Below, in pieces: positions 33,601 to 45,673 of a stretch of 64,000 bases of DNA (its first letter is position 1; every line of letters starts with the position of its first letter). Below the pieces are notes generated by a model. That model did no database searches and was not told the DNA's origin. It saw only the letters and a program-made list of their open reading frames with translations. The position numbers and the translations under genes were made by a program. Source of the DNA: Zygnema cylindricum (lineage: Eukaryota > Streptophyta > Zygnematophyceae > Zygnematales > Zygnemataceae). The stretch is taken from positions 106,163-170,162 of the forward strand of contig JBBHKE010000882.1 of the NCBI GenBank assembly GCA_037447655.1, read 5' to 3'.

Positions 33601-36600
33601 ACAAAGTGGATTCCATGTCCCCTATATGCAATCCAAGGGACAGCGGGTACTAAACTACGAAGTCGTGGCTATTAGAGCAAAAGAGTTACTAAAGTTGCGC
33701 AATTAGCATCAATAATACAATTAAATGTTGGGTGATTAACTCTAATAGCGACAAAGGGTGTAGCAATATTTTTATTTGCTCAGAGTCCACACGCACAAGA
33801 AGCGGAAGGATGTGGCAAAGAGCTAGGAATGTGTACATCACAATTGCTCTGCAAATAGGGAAAGATGGGGAGAGGAACGAACATAAGGGTCAATGTGGAT
33901 GTGAGGATTCAGAAGAAGACTTTGCACGACACGCATGAGGGAGAAAAGAAGTGAGAAATCTTCGAGGCTGCGAGTGACCTGCCACCCGCACGATCAAAAA
34001 GCGCACAGATTCAGTGATGGCCAACAAGAAGGAACAAACTTGAATCATATTCCACAATCAGCAAACGCACAACCAATAACATAGTTATCTATTTGTCCAA
34101 AATTGTTGTCTCGCCACTCCTTCAATACAACAACTATATCTCAGAGACTAAATTTATATACATCACAGGTTTGTTAGGATTGGAACTGGAAAACTTGACC
34201 GGGCAGAAACTGAGACCGACAAAAGAAATACAACTGCATTTCAAAAGAACTCGCCAAAGCCCAAAAAGAGTAATACAAATATTGAAATGTTAAGCAAACA
34301 GAAAAGCAACTGTACACCCACCTCATCCTGAATGAACTGTGTGAAGTATGGTACTAAGGGGTGGAGACCAGCATCTGTGGCTAAACTGCGGAGAGCATGA
34401 CCAAGAAGCTGTCCTTCTCCACCGGCTATAATGAGCTCTGTTATCTTTTCGAAGTATAACTGCGATCCCAAACATGGTTTGCAATGTATAAACCCTTCAG
34501 AACTTACATTTAAAAAGGCTTGGGTTATGCCTTCCGTGTCTAAATCACCACCTTTTGTAAAAAGATGTAAATTACTAGAACTCTAGTTACTAGAAGTTTC
34601 ACATACCCCGGCATATTGAGAGAGTATGCAACTGTATAACCGCTAGATCATGTTCCACCTAGCCCCATTTATCATCTCCTGATATATCCTCTTAACCTTT
34701 CTCTAAGAGTAATGATGTAAGAAAGGGAATGGCTGAAAAGAAAAGCTCGTCGTCAAAAAAAGATGCCAAAGCAACCACAAGACTAAGCAACAGATTAACA
34801 GCTGGGTTGCAATGTGCATCACCAAAAATGGCAATAGACGTGCAGAAGAAAAAAAAAAAAACCTGCCGAAACAATGTTGTGTCATTACATCCCTATGCAT
34901 TTGCCTACAAGAACTAAACACACTTTTTTTTAACAATTTTGAATACGCAATTCACAGTGAATGACCGACCCGAGATGCACTTTGTCTATCTGGCCAAATA
35001 TATATCTCGCCACATATACCTTGATGAACATGTTTTCCACAAATGTCTCAGGCAGCAAAAAATGCCACGAATGCAATAAAACAAAAAAAATACGAAGAGA
35101 CCACGTTTACTGCTTTCAACAATAGACAGCCTCCATCAAAACTTGATACAAGCAAAAGCCAAAAGACTTTGACACAATTCAATGGTAGAACAGAGATTGA
35201 GTCTGTCTTTCATATCCATTGAGACAGCATTGGAAGTTAAAATGAGAACATACCTGAAGCTCACGAGAAAGGACGTGCTTGACAGCCGGCTTTATTTCTA
35301 CAAGTTCCTCTGGTGTGGGTGGCACAAGAGAAGCTTTCTTATCCATTGCAGGTGGGGCCAATGCTGTCTCATATACAAAAAAAAAAAAAAAAATCAACAT
35401 CACATTCTTCTCAAAATTCTGCAAGATGTGAACAACACACAAAGCTACAAACACATGCAGCAAATTGAGTTTCCAAAAGCTTATAAATTGTTCTTAGTTT
35501 GAGACATATCTCTCCATCTTCACCGAAAAAGCTTGAGAGATAATGATATCAGAAGTAAAGAACTAGTACCATAAAAAACCTCCAAGATCATCCATCTATA
35601 GCGTTAAAAAAACTAGAATATAAATGATGACATGCAGAGGAAAATTGTTCTCACGTCTAATGGGAACATTTTCAGGAATTGCAGGTTGTACACCCTCGAT
35701 TGCTAGCCAATGTGCTGTTACTGACACGTCAAGGGGAGCCTTTGGTAACTGGTTTTCCAAAACCTGCAGAACATAGGACAAATTTGAACCATTAAGTGCC
35801 ACGACAAAGAACCCTCGTTTAAATCCTATTGAAACAAAATCGAGGTATGCCTGAAGAAAAAGGAAGGCAGGTTTACTCAGTCTTCAACTAAGATGTCAAC
35901 AAAACAGAATGGGAACTTATTCTCAACTTCACTTATAAGCGCAAACATAACAGGATGAATATCAGCCACTATTTCCCAAAGCTAACCTGTCAGCGGTTAC
36001 AAGGCACAGAAATTGAAGGTGGCGGAAGTCCCAAACCTCCTTAAAGTCCAGGTCACGGTCATCGATATAGAAGAGATCTGAGTGGCCAAGAGCTCGCCTA
36101 AATCGTAAAGGATCGGACGATGCAAAACCATACAATGGCTGCAAGTAAGAGGGGGTGCATCACCAAAACACCACAACAACTATTACTTCAACAATTATAA
36201 TACAACAATTGGGATCAAATGCTGAGAAATGAACTACAGTATTAGCTGAGTCAGTGAAACATTTTTTTGTAACTCAAAAGGCTTTTTTATGGCCAAGCCA
36301 CAATAACCAATCCAGATACCTATTTAAACCGAAAACAGGTAAGTTGCACCAAGCTCCCACAACCTTCCCCCACCAAATCATGGAAGAAAAAGGAAAGAAA
36401 TAACATTTACAACCAATCTTTGACACTGTAGTTACATTAACCTTTTGATTTCAGTCAAAAACTCAATTTAAAGAAATGTTTTAACACTTTTTATCTTTAC
36501 CACAGGCACATCCTAAGAATGCAAAAACATGCAGTAAAGGACACCAAATGTAAATGGGACATGGGACATGGGCCATGGGTCATAAGGGGGTTGGGGGCCC

Positions 36601-38882
36601 TGGGTCATGGTTACCATGAGAAGATAGGAAAATGAAAAAATGTGAAAAACACTAAAGAGAAATTATTGCCGCATTGGTAAAATTGCAGGTAACAGATGCG
36701 GTCCATGAGTGTGGAGGCTAACAATTGACACCTGAACTAGTGAGGTTTAAACTTAGTACGGTAAACAGTGTACCTTCGAAACCTTGTGAAAAAGTTAACT
36801 TTCAAAACCAAATATCAGAACAAACAAAGCAGCAAACAACATTATAAGCGCTACTTTGTTTGATGCTACCTACAATAAGAATAAGGTATGACAAAGGTGC
36901 ATAGCACGGCCCCGAAGGAAATGAAGTTTGCTGTGATTTTGGACAAAGGTGCGACAAAGAAGCTGCTTTGGACCGACCTCCAAGCCCGCATTTGCATGCG
37001 GTTACTTCCTGAGGTTGCTAGACATCCGAGTGTTTGTGTTGCCTTTAGACAGCCAACCACCATGGCCTGTAAAGGCATGGTTTCTCAGATGTCGTTAGGT
37101 CTTTGCACGCATGTCAGCTATTCTGTGATAATCACTTGCTTGACTTGATGGTAACCCTTCAAAGGTTTCCACATCATTTGCTATACAAAATGGTCCAAAG
37201 CTTGCTGTAAAAACCTTAATTTTTTAAAACTGTTCTAGAAAGAGAACCTTAGATTGTTCCTTGAGCAGTTCAGTATTTGATGTTTCATTATCTCCTTGAC
37301 TTTTAACAACCAAGTTCGCCGTAACTAACCTGGATTGGATTTTTCTAGTGATTTTTTTCCTTTTCAAAGTCGTCAGCATTGTCTCAAACAATTAATACGC
37401 TGTTTATGAGTAAGCTGTGGTCATAGCCTTTCCTATGGATGCTATCTTCTTGCAAATGGTGAAAAATGCAAGTTTTGTATCAAATTCTATTTATGGATTG
37501 AGTGAGGTGAGAGGCGTGATCACTTAAAGCAAAAATTGTTTGCATATCGATGAGAGACGCCTGACTTCTCTATGCCTAATATCTTCAGCTTAAAGCAGCC
37601 ACTTTCACTTTTGCCTCCCTCCGGTTTTAGTGGAGTTATACCGTGAATAGTTAGAGTTAATGACAGTAAGTCGGTGCCTGTTTTTCTTGCCCCCTGACCA
37701 CAAAATGGCGCTAATAGCCCTAATTGTTTTTTTTGTAATGCTAATTCTTTAAGCGGTTAAAATTAACCATGTCATTCGGAACCGAACTAGAATTAATAAC
37801 ATTAATTATAAACACACACTCATATTTTCTTTACTCTAGCGGCAATTTGCGGTGTACTATACAAAAGAATTGCACGGTATATGGAACATTTGATACAGGA
37901 CATGAAGAAAAAAAAAATGGGGCCATGAAAATTGCTATATTGAGATTGGTGCAAAAGGCACAGGGGGCATTGGGACATGCAACATGAAACAGAAGAGATA
38001 AAGGAGCACATGGCCTATGAGGCGTGTCACGCGATAAATGGCACGCGAAGCATGTGATACAAACATTGGCATTCCACTTCTACGTATCTAGAAGTGGAAA
38101 GGAGAGGAGAGGAGAGGAGAGGAAATGAAGTGAGAGGAAGAGGCAAATGCACCTCTACATTGCGAAGACTGAGAGCACTGTTGACGTCTTCAGCTGTGAG
38201 CATGGTGCGCTTGGAATGATGCATGCACTTGATGGCCTCCTGCAACATAGTGAAATAAATCGATAATGAGAAAATATAAACAAACGGGATACAGACTATA
38301 GAACAGCCAACAAAACATGTGTAAAAGAAATCATAACCTAGATAGAAAGACAAAGCGATTGAAGAAATAAAACAAGTTCCCAAAACAAACATGCCTACTA
38401 AGGCTTGCAGATTGTACTTCATGTCAATTCAAATCCATCCACGATGATGAAAAAAAACGGCAAACGGACATAGAATAGAGAGGCGTAAAACAATGTATTG
38501 TTTTCAAAAGCATGATTACTTGAACTAATTTACTAAAAAGCTTACAACCTTCTAACCTGTACGAGGTCCAACACACTATCGGACAACATGATACAGTGAC
38601 AACAACTCACCCATGCGATAATTTTCAGATTTGCCTGACAAGAGGTTCTCTTTCCTATCTTCTTTTCTCACTGCCTGAGAAAACACGCGAGAGTCGGGTT
38701 AAAAACACAAATGCAATGTTATGTGGCATCAGGCGCCTGATTAAGTCAGCCCATACCTGCATGATCTCGCGCATTCGATACTCGACATCTGGTGCCAGAG
38801 CTGCAGTGACGTCATCGCCAAGAGTGGAAATGCCAATTGTCTGCGCTACAGCGCGGATGGCGTCATGGGGCATGAGGCTCAT
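30698..38882 (-). CDS. TAF6: TFIID/SAGA subunit TAF6, 12 exons
   Basis: Minus-strand exons 5' to 3': 38,882-38,757; 38,239-38,153; 36,138-36,037; 35,763-35,655; 35,363-35,254; 34,459-34,322; 33,978-33,883; 33,467-33,343; 33,218-33,086; 32,708-32,586; 31,720-31,600; 31,074-30,698. All junctions are GT-AG and phases agree. The total is 1,647 nt (548 aa), close to Arabidopsis TAF6. TAF6 pairs with TAF9 through a histone fold in the general transcription factor TFIID. The histone fold spans exons 1-2 ([34 protein letters not shown]). [19 protein letters not shown] and [16 protein letters not shown] follow. The HEAT-repeat domain spans exons 5-10 ([14 protein letters not shown]-like segment, [36 protein letters not shown]). 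A divergent basic C-terminus ends ...[11 protein letters not shown]. The start is the ATG of [10 protein letters not shown], matching the family. An upstream in-frame ATG at 38,918 is less likely. No frame break was seen. Confidence 0.93.
33650..33760. mobile_element. Short MITE family B remnant in TAF6 intron 7
   Basis: CTATTAGAGC near the left and CTCTAATAGCGAC...GGTG near the right form weak inverted ends. The right end is followed by TA. It lies between exons 33,978-33,883 and 33,467-33,343. Confidence 0.4.
36139..38152 (-). other. TAF6 intron 2, largest intron
   Basis: 2.0 kb between exons 38,239-38,153 and 36,138-36,037. It contains GGGACATGGGACATGGGCCAT-like short repeats at 36,555-36,610, a plus-strand open frame at 36,888-37,148 that I do not recognise, and a MITE at 37,641-37,854. 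No further TAF6 exon is needed here, because phases join directly. Confidence 0.6.
37641..37854. mobile_element. MITE family B in TAF6 intron 2
   Basis: Left end TACCGTGAATAGTTAGAG and right end GGCAATTTGCGGTG followed by TA. The interior resembles the copy at 63,563-63,785 (CCATGTCA...TTGGACC/TCGGAACC region). About 214 bp, non-coding. Confidence 0.6.
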
Positions 38883-39439
38883 GGCAACCCTATAATCTGT
38901 ACGGAATGCACGGCACACTGGTTGAAAATCTAAACCGAAAGCAGAAGATGGTGTCGTGGCTTGAGATTCCTAACACTACTGGAGCAGGAAGCGATTATAT
39001 TCTAAACATGGAGCCATAATTTTCTCACAACTCAACTATTGTGAGAGACAAACGTGTTGCACACCGTAAATCGCTATTACAATGCAGTACAGTACAAATC
39101 ATAGTTCAAAAGTAGGCGTTTTTATGGTAGGCCTTTGGTCGGCGCCTTTATCGTAAGTTGTGTTACGGGCTTTTCATGTGATCTTCTTAGATCGCTACTT
39201 TGATCAGTGACCGTCCGATCATCCAAATCTGACGGTGTAAATAAAATATTTTGGTCCAAATGTTTTAATTGGTCCGAATAGGTCCGAATACAATATGGGT
39301 CTTAAGGTCATATTGTATGTTTTGCGTACAATAGGCATATTGTATGGGCCTACTTTCACCTACTTTTGAACTATGGTACAAAACTACAAATATACACGAA
39401 TGTACCGTACTGTACTGTACTGTACTGTAGACCTGTAGT
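38883..39439. other. Upstream region of TAF6
   Basis: Probable promoter side of TAF6. Repeats of AATTGGTCCGAATAGG-type words occur near 39,260-39,310, and a (GTACT)n run lies at 39,405-39,430. No core promoter element was assigned with confidence. Confidence 0.35.
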
Positions 39440-40031
39440 TAGTGTTGGGTATCGGGTAAATTCATATCGCGATAATCTCGATATTCACTATATTGAATAT
39501 CGATCGAGCAGAATATTCGATATATCGTACTGAGACCAACATAAACCATCGCGATATATAGTTTTTTTAAAATATAATATTTTTATATTTCTATATAATA
39601 TGTAATTTTAGCGAAAAAGACAAATTGTCTGATACGCCACGTACGCCGTGATTTTCGTTCCGTGACTTAAAGGTAAGACGCCGCAAAATGTATCCGACAA
39701 AAAAGTACTAATTCTGTAATTCAGAGACGATTTTTGCTGCGCGCAGGTAGTTGTCAGAAATTGTACATTTGAAGTACAATTTCGTACAGGCTACGTACCT
39801 TTAATTTCAGATCTGACGGTCAATCCGTCGAACAACTTTGACTGACGGAATATTGTACCGGCAGTGTCGCACTTGCAAACGTCTTGCGAACGTCGATCGT
39901 CATAACAAAATTAGCAATTCACACGGCCGGCGAACGTTTATGGTAACAAAACTGTGGCAATCACATGTAAATAAAAGTGTTGCAGACAGCCACATTTTGT
40001 CGTTACGTGAGCTCCACGGTGAGAGCACTTA
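39440..40031. mobile_element. hAT-like family D left end and adjoining repeat
   Basis: TAGTGTTGGGTATCGGGTAA at 39,440 followed by CGATATTC-rich DNA matches the left end of hAT-like family D. No partner right end was found. About 39,730-40,020 reappears in inverted orientation at about 47,860-48,129 (for example GGCGAACGTTTATGGTAACA versus its complement), so it is a dispersed repeat. Confidence 0.45.
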
Positions 40032-41074
40032 GGGTACGTCCCCATGTATTAAAGTATTGACTTTAATTTGTCGTTTTCACCCAAAACGCAGTTTCGTACG
40101 AGAAAAACTTTAGCCGTACAAAAAAACCAATTCTTTTAAGGGGGTGTCACCATGTTTTAAAGGTTCTACTTTTCTCTGTCTTTTTGCCTTTTTTTTCAAG
40201 GAACTTTGACAAAAACTTTAGCCGTACAAAAAAATCATTTTTACCAAAGTAGAGTGAACGTCAATTCATACTTTGAATGTACGACGTTGTTTGTCGTCAT
40301 GCGAATACATTTTGGCGTTTTTCCCTTTTCGACCCCCGGGCAATAGAATCCAGCCCAAAAAAATCACCTCGATGGGGTGATTTTAGTGCAGGTACCGCCC
40401 AAACAGTGAATGAAAAACGAACCACGCACGCGCCACACGATTTGTAAAATCTAAGAACGAAAGAGAGTCCTCGCTCTTTTTCTCCGTGCCCGTCATGCGC
40501 TATGCACGGAAAAAAAACTGCAGGGGTCTGGACCTCCACTTTCAATCATGGGTCCTTTGCAAAAAATTCCGTCGTCTTCGCCTCTCCTCTCTCCCTCTCA
40601 CACTATCGCTTGTATCTCACACTTTTTAAAATGAGACACGACAATATTGGTATAAAATAAAAGACATTTAAAAAACATTTTTTCTTACAATTTTCAGGTT
40701 TTTTTTGAATGGCAAGTCGAGTGAGTAAAGTAGAAAAAACGAAATCAGAAAACCATGGCGGAAAGTTTTTGAATCCGTGACGTCGATGTTGTCACAAGCG
40801 AGCGTGACGTCACAATGCCACCAAACCCTAAACATCTACAATTTCACAAAAATCTATACGTCTACCACTGTCGTTGTTTTTGTTGGCGTCACCAATCGTC
40901 GAAAGTTTCGTAGTCGTCTTCAATCGTCACAAGTTGTAACTACGTCTACAACCGTCACATATCAAAGTTCCGATTTCGTTTTCGCACATTGGGACGCTCT
41001 TCAAAGTAGTACGGCGAATCTTCACTATAGTCCAAAATACTTTATCAAAGTATCGATTACATGGGGACACCCCC
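40032..41074. mobile_element. TIR element family A, copy 2
   Basis: Left end GGGTACGTCCCCATGTATTA, right end TTACATGGGGACACCCC, and an interior colinear with 951-1,881. It has an extra internal start-like segment at 40,139 (AAGGGGGTGTCACCATG), suggesting one copy inserted into or recombined with another. The flanks are CTTA and TAAA. No transposase was recognised. Confidence 0.55.
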
Positions 41075-41583
41075 TAAAGTACAACAAACTTCAAGGCGAT
41101 ACTTTGAATATACTTCATGATTGTTGTCATGTTAACGTATTTTGGCATTTTCCTTTTTTCAACCCCCGGGCAAGAGAATCCAGCCCATCAAAAAACTTCA
41201 TCAAAAATCACCTAGCGACCTGATTTCAAGGAAAGTACCACCTAAACAACAAATTAAAAATGACCCACGTACGCGCCACACGAGTGGGAAAAATTTGGGA
41301 CGAGGGAGAGTAACTGGCTATTTTTCTCCCGACCCGTCACGTGCATGTACAAAAAAAATCTGCAGGGGTCTCGGTCTCTCGGACCTCCACTTTCATTCAT
41401 GGGTCCTTTGCAGAATTTTGTGTCGTCGTCGCCTCTCCCCTCTCCTTCTCACATTATCACTTTTATCTCACACTTTTTAGAATGAGGCACGACAAAACTG
41501 GTATGAAATGAAAGATATTTTAAAAATAATTCTTTGGACTACCTTTATGTATATTTTTATGGCAAGTAGAGCGAAAAACGTAG
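41075..41583. mobile_element. TIR family A, partial copy fused to Copia 1
   Basis: It repeats the family A interior (CCCCCGGGCAAGAGAATCCA, then TGCAGGGGTCTCGG, then ATGGCAAGTAGAGCG) and then breaks off at about 41,583 into Copia gag sequence. It therefore marks the 5' truncation point of the neighbouring Copia element. Confidence 0.5.
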
Positions 41584-42521
41584 GGGTTGCTTCTCGAGGG
41601 ACTCCATTGTCAAGGACGATATCGGCAGCAGCACCACCACCAATGGTGACAAAGAGTCAGACCGAATACTCAGAAAATGAAAATTGGAACTATAATGACA
41701 AGGTTGCTAAGTTACTAATTCTCAAAAGTGTAGTAAAAGGTATTGCCATTCCTTTTATGAATGTTAGATCTTCCTCTCAGATTTGGTTATCTCTTGTAAA
41801 CAAATATTAGAGTGGATCATTGCACCATCAACAGCTGGCAGAAAATAAAATTTCAGCTTATACTTACAAGGGAGGAAGTATGAATGATTATTGCAATGAT
41901 TTAGGAGCAATATTTTGAGAAATAGAGAGTGCAAGTAACTCATGGTCTGAGAGACAAAGAGTAAATACACTGATATTGAAACTACCTGAAGAATATGAGA
42001 ATATCATTAATCGGTTGCAAGATCTAAGTGATAGCAATTGGAATTGGGATGATTCGGTGGGGATGATTTTAGTGAAAGAGAGTACCATAGAACTTAGGAG
42101 AGGAAGTACGAGTGTTCAAGCATTGGCTGCAGGATCTAATTGGTGGAAGCGTGATGAGGAAAAGGGAAAGGATCCCTATCGAAAATTTGGAGGAAGAGGA
42201 CAAGGAGGTGGCAGATTTGATCGACAAGGGAGAGGAGCTCCTCGAGGTGGACTATGTCACTTCTGCAAGAAACTAGGACATTATATGGCAGAGTGTGTCA
42301 AGCTTGCAGATCTCCGATTGAAAGATGGACAAGGTTTCTCAAGAGATGGAGGAAACAAAAAGGCTTTTCTGACTCAAGTTCATGATGAGGAACAAGATGA
42401 AGTGACGGAACCGGAAGAGGAGCTCGCGGAGCTTCTTCTTAAACCGAAAACCAAAGAGAAGCATGCAGACATTCTACGGAGACAAAAGTGTGCTTTCGGA
42501 GGTAAGAGGGATCCACCTTAG
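41584..42521 (+). pseudogene. gag: Copia 1 Gag remnant
   Basis: Two open segments separated by stops at about 41,808 and 41,918. The second (41,976-42,521) includes the typical LPEEYENIINRLQ region, an Arg/Gly-rich stretch and a zinc knuckle CHFCKKLGHYMAEC (CX2CX4HX4C). It ends at TAG 42,519-42,521, and protease sequence continues in the same frame. Confidence 0.8.
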
Positions 42522-43990
42522 GTTGCGTGGATCATAGACTAAGGGGCTTTGATGCATATGTGCAAGGAAAAGAGGTGGTTTACTAAATTAAGAAAGATTC
42601 CAACAGTTGAGATAGAGTATGGAGATGGTAGAGTAGAAACCACAAGTCTTGTTGGATCGGTTGATTTATAAGTTCTAGTTGATGGAAAAGCTTCAATTGT
42701 AACACTCTCATATGTTCTTTACATTCCACAACTTAGCAAGAATCTAGTCTCTACAGCTGTTCTAGATGAAAAAGAGTTCGAAACAGGAACCAAGAAAGGA
42801 ATCTTTACAGCTAGCTTTGATAATGAGGTTTATTTGATAGCTCAAAAAGGTAGTCAAAGAATGTTCAGAATGGTACTTTGAAATAAAAGGGGGCTCTCCA
42901 CTCGTGTGGAGGTGATATGATGCTTTGGCACAAGAGGTTGGGGCATGTGAATCTAGACAGATTAAAGAAAATGAAGAAGAAATGAATAGTGGATGGGATT
43001 GAGTTTTGAGATGATGAGACCTCAAATGATCGTAGTGGATGTGCCTAAGGGAAGATTCATAGACTCCCATTTCCAAAGGCATCCACATTTAGGAGAGAGA
43101 CAATATTAGATCTAGTTTACACTGATGTTTGGGGACAAGCTAGGTATTCTTTACATGGGGGGAAGAGATGGACGGTAACCATTACAGATGATTGATCTAG
43201 ATACACTAAGGTATATTTTCTTAGACATAAGTCAGAGGTACTGAGATGCTTCAAATAATACAAAGTATGAAGTGAAAAATTACATGAAACCTCAATAAAA
43301 GAGATAAGAAGTGATAACGAGAAAGAATACACCTCAAAAGAATTTGAAGAATTTCTTAATGAAGAAGAAATCCATCATGAGAAAATTGTTCCTTATAATC
43401 CCGAACAAAATGGAGTAGCAGAAAGAGTGAATATAACTTTAGGAGATATATCCACAAGTATGCTAACCGATAAAAGAATAGGATTGCAGTTTTGGGCTGA
43501 GTCTATGAACTATGTTAACTTCATCAAAAATAGAGTGCTAACTTTGGCGAATAAGGAGGAAACTCCGTATGAAAGGTGAACGGGAAGAAAACCAGATTTG
43601 TCTAGTTTGAGAGTGTTCGGAAGTCAAGTCTACAGTCTGGATTCCGAAAAGACTAAATGGAAGTTAGAGGGAAGAGGGAAACTGGGAAATCTTGTAGGAT
43701 ATGATGAGTTCACAAAAGGATATCGAGTGTATGACTTGAAAAAGAGAGATATCATTTTGGTAAAACACATAGTTGTGATGACTGAAGTAAAGTCATTTGA
43801 TCCATTCAAATATAACAAAGAAGTCAAAATCATATTTGAACCAGGTCAGTTTTTTGACTTTGACTTTGGAAATGAAGAGAAGGAAGACGGGGAGAAGGAT
43901 CAATTTGCAGATATACCAAAAGAGAAGGACGAAAAGACAATATTTGAAGAAACGCCACAATACGAAGTGGAAACCAACGAGGAACTTGAT
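42522..43990 (+). pseudogene. pol: Copia 1 protease and integrase remnant
   Basis: The protease active-site region reads WIID, stop, GA, where DSG or DTG is expected. Next come KNLVSTAVLDEK and the zinc region around HKRLGHVNLDRLKKMKK. The integrase core follows (TDVWGQAR..., TITDD with its Trp codon now TGA, then NGVAERVN). The C-terminal GSQVYSLDSEKTKWKLEGRG segment is open from 43,598. Confidence 0.75.
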
Positions 43991-44229
43991 TAAACACTGG
44001 AATTGGAAGACAAGGGAGTTGCCTTCTATACCGGCTTCAGATTTTGAAGGAGGAAGAAGAAGTAGTAAGCGACTTCAAGAAAAACAAGTAAATAACCAAC
44101 TTACAAAGATGTCTCACCAAGATGAACCTCAAACATACTTAGAGGCCATAAATACCCCAAAGAGCAGCCGGTGGATCACTTCCATCAATAAAGAAATGGC
44201 TGTCCACCAGATCGAAAACCGATTTGATG

Positions 44230-45668
44230 TAAGTGGGTTTTTAAGCTTAAACTAAACCCAGATAATTCCATTGAAAGATATAAAACTAGGTTGGTTGCTA
44301 AAGGTTATACTCAGAAAGAAGGAATAGACTATGAAGAAACCTTTACACCGGTAGTCAAATTTCCCTCTGTCAGAATCCATTAAAGTTTAGCCACAGTAAA
44401 GGATATAGAAATACATCAGATGGATACTAAAACCGCCTTCTTACACGGAGAGTTAGAAGAAGAAATCTACATGAGTCAACCGGAAGGATTCGTGGAAAGT
44501 GGAGAAGAAAGCAAGGTGTGCAAACTGATAAAATCACTTTATGGCCTTAAGCAAGCCCCGCGGTGGTGGAACATAAAATTAGATAATTTTTGACAGGTTT
44601 GGGATACATTAGAATAAGTTCAGATCACTCTGTATGTATTTGACGATGAAAATGGAGTGATATTTATTGCTATTTATGTTGATGATTTGTTAGTCTTAAG
44701 CAAGTCTATAGATATGATTAACAAAAAAAACACGATCTGAGAAGTCAGTTTGACATGAAAGATCTCGGCAGAGTAAAATACATTTTGGGGATTCAAATGG
44801 AGAGAGATAGAGGGAATAGAATTATAAGACTCACTCAAAAAGAAGCTATCGGTAATATGCTAGAAAAGTTTTAGTTGGAGAAAGCATATGGGTGTACCAC
44901 TCCTATGGATCTAAAGAAAGTATCGGAGGGGAGTGAAGAGGGAGGGATATTGATTTTGCATGATGAGATGGATGAGGAAGAAAAGAGGTTTATGGAAGGA
45001 ATTCCTTATCGGCAAATCGTAGGCAGTTTAATTTACTTTATGAATTGTACACGTCCGAAAATAGCTGCAGCTGTAGGTGTTCTCAGTAGAAGTCTAAATG
45101 AACCCAGGAAAAGAGACTGGGAAGCAGCCAAAAGAGTGATGAGATATTTGGTGGGAACAAGGGAATTATGGTTGCATTTGGAGGGGAGCACAGTGACATC
45201 ACCACTTGGAGTGATGCCAGTTATGGGGATGTGCCTTTGAGACGATGTACAACTGGATATGTGTTGCAAATTAGATCTGGTGCATGCTATTGGAGTAGCA
45301 AACAACAAAAAGTAGTTGTTTTATCCATTATGGAGGCTGAGTACATGGCTTCTTGTGCTGCCACTAAAGAATTAATGTGGGTAAAATCTCTGCTAGAAGA
45401 ACTTGGGTTTATGAAATCTGGGACTCAGAGTGTCTTTTGTGATAATCAAGCTGCTATTTCTATTGAAGCTAATCGAAAACACCATTTCATAGCTAAACAT
45501 ATGGATATAAGACTAAGCTTTGTTAGAGAGAAGGTTGAGAATAAAATCATTAAACTGGTTCATAAAAGTGATAAAGAGATGATTGCAGACATGATGACAA
45601 AACCGGTGCCTTCTCCTAAGTTAAAATACTGCAAAGAAAAATGTGGACCTAAATTAAATGTAGACTAA
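44230..45668 (+). pseudogene. pol: Copia 1 reverse transcriptase and RNase H remnant
   Basis: RT motifs: [49 protein letters not shown] and the catalytic YVDDLLVLS (about 44,675). RNase H: TTWSDASYGD, SGACYWSSKQQKVV, EAEYMASCAATKELMW, and HMDIRLSFVREKV. Frameshifts occur near 44,590 and 44,730, and stops within the RT. Confidence 0.8.
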
Positions 45669-45673
45669 AAATT

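Noticed and set aside
36888-37148. 86-codon plus-strand frame in TAF6 intron 2
   Set aside because: Ordinary composition, but no recognisable motif, start context or splice partners. It is antisense within an intron, and I could not support it as a gene.
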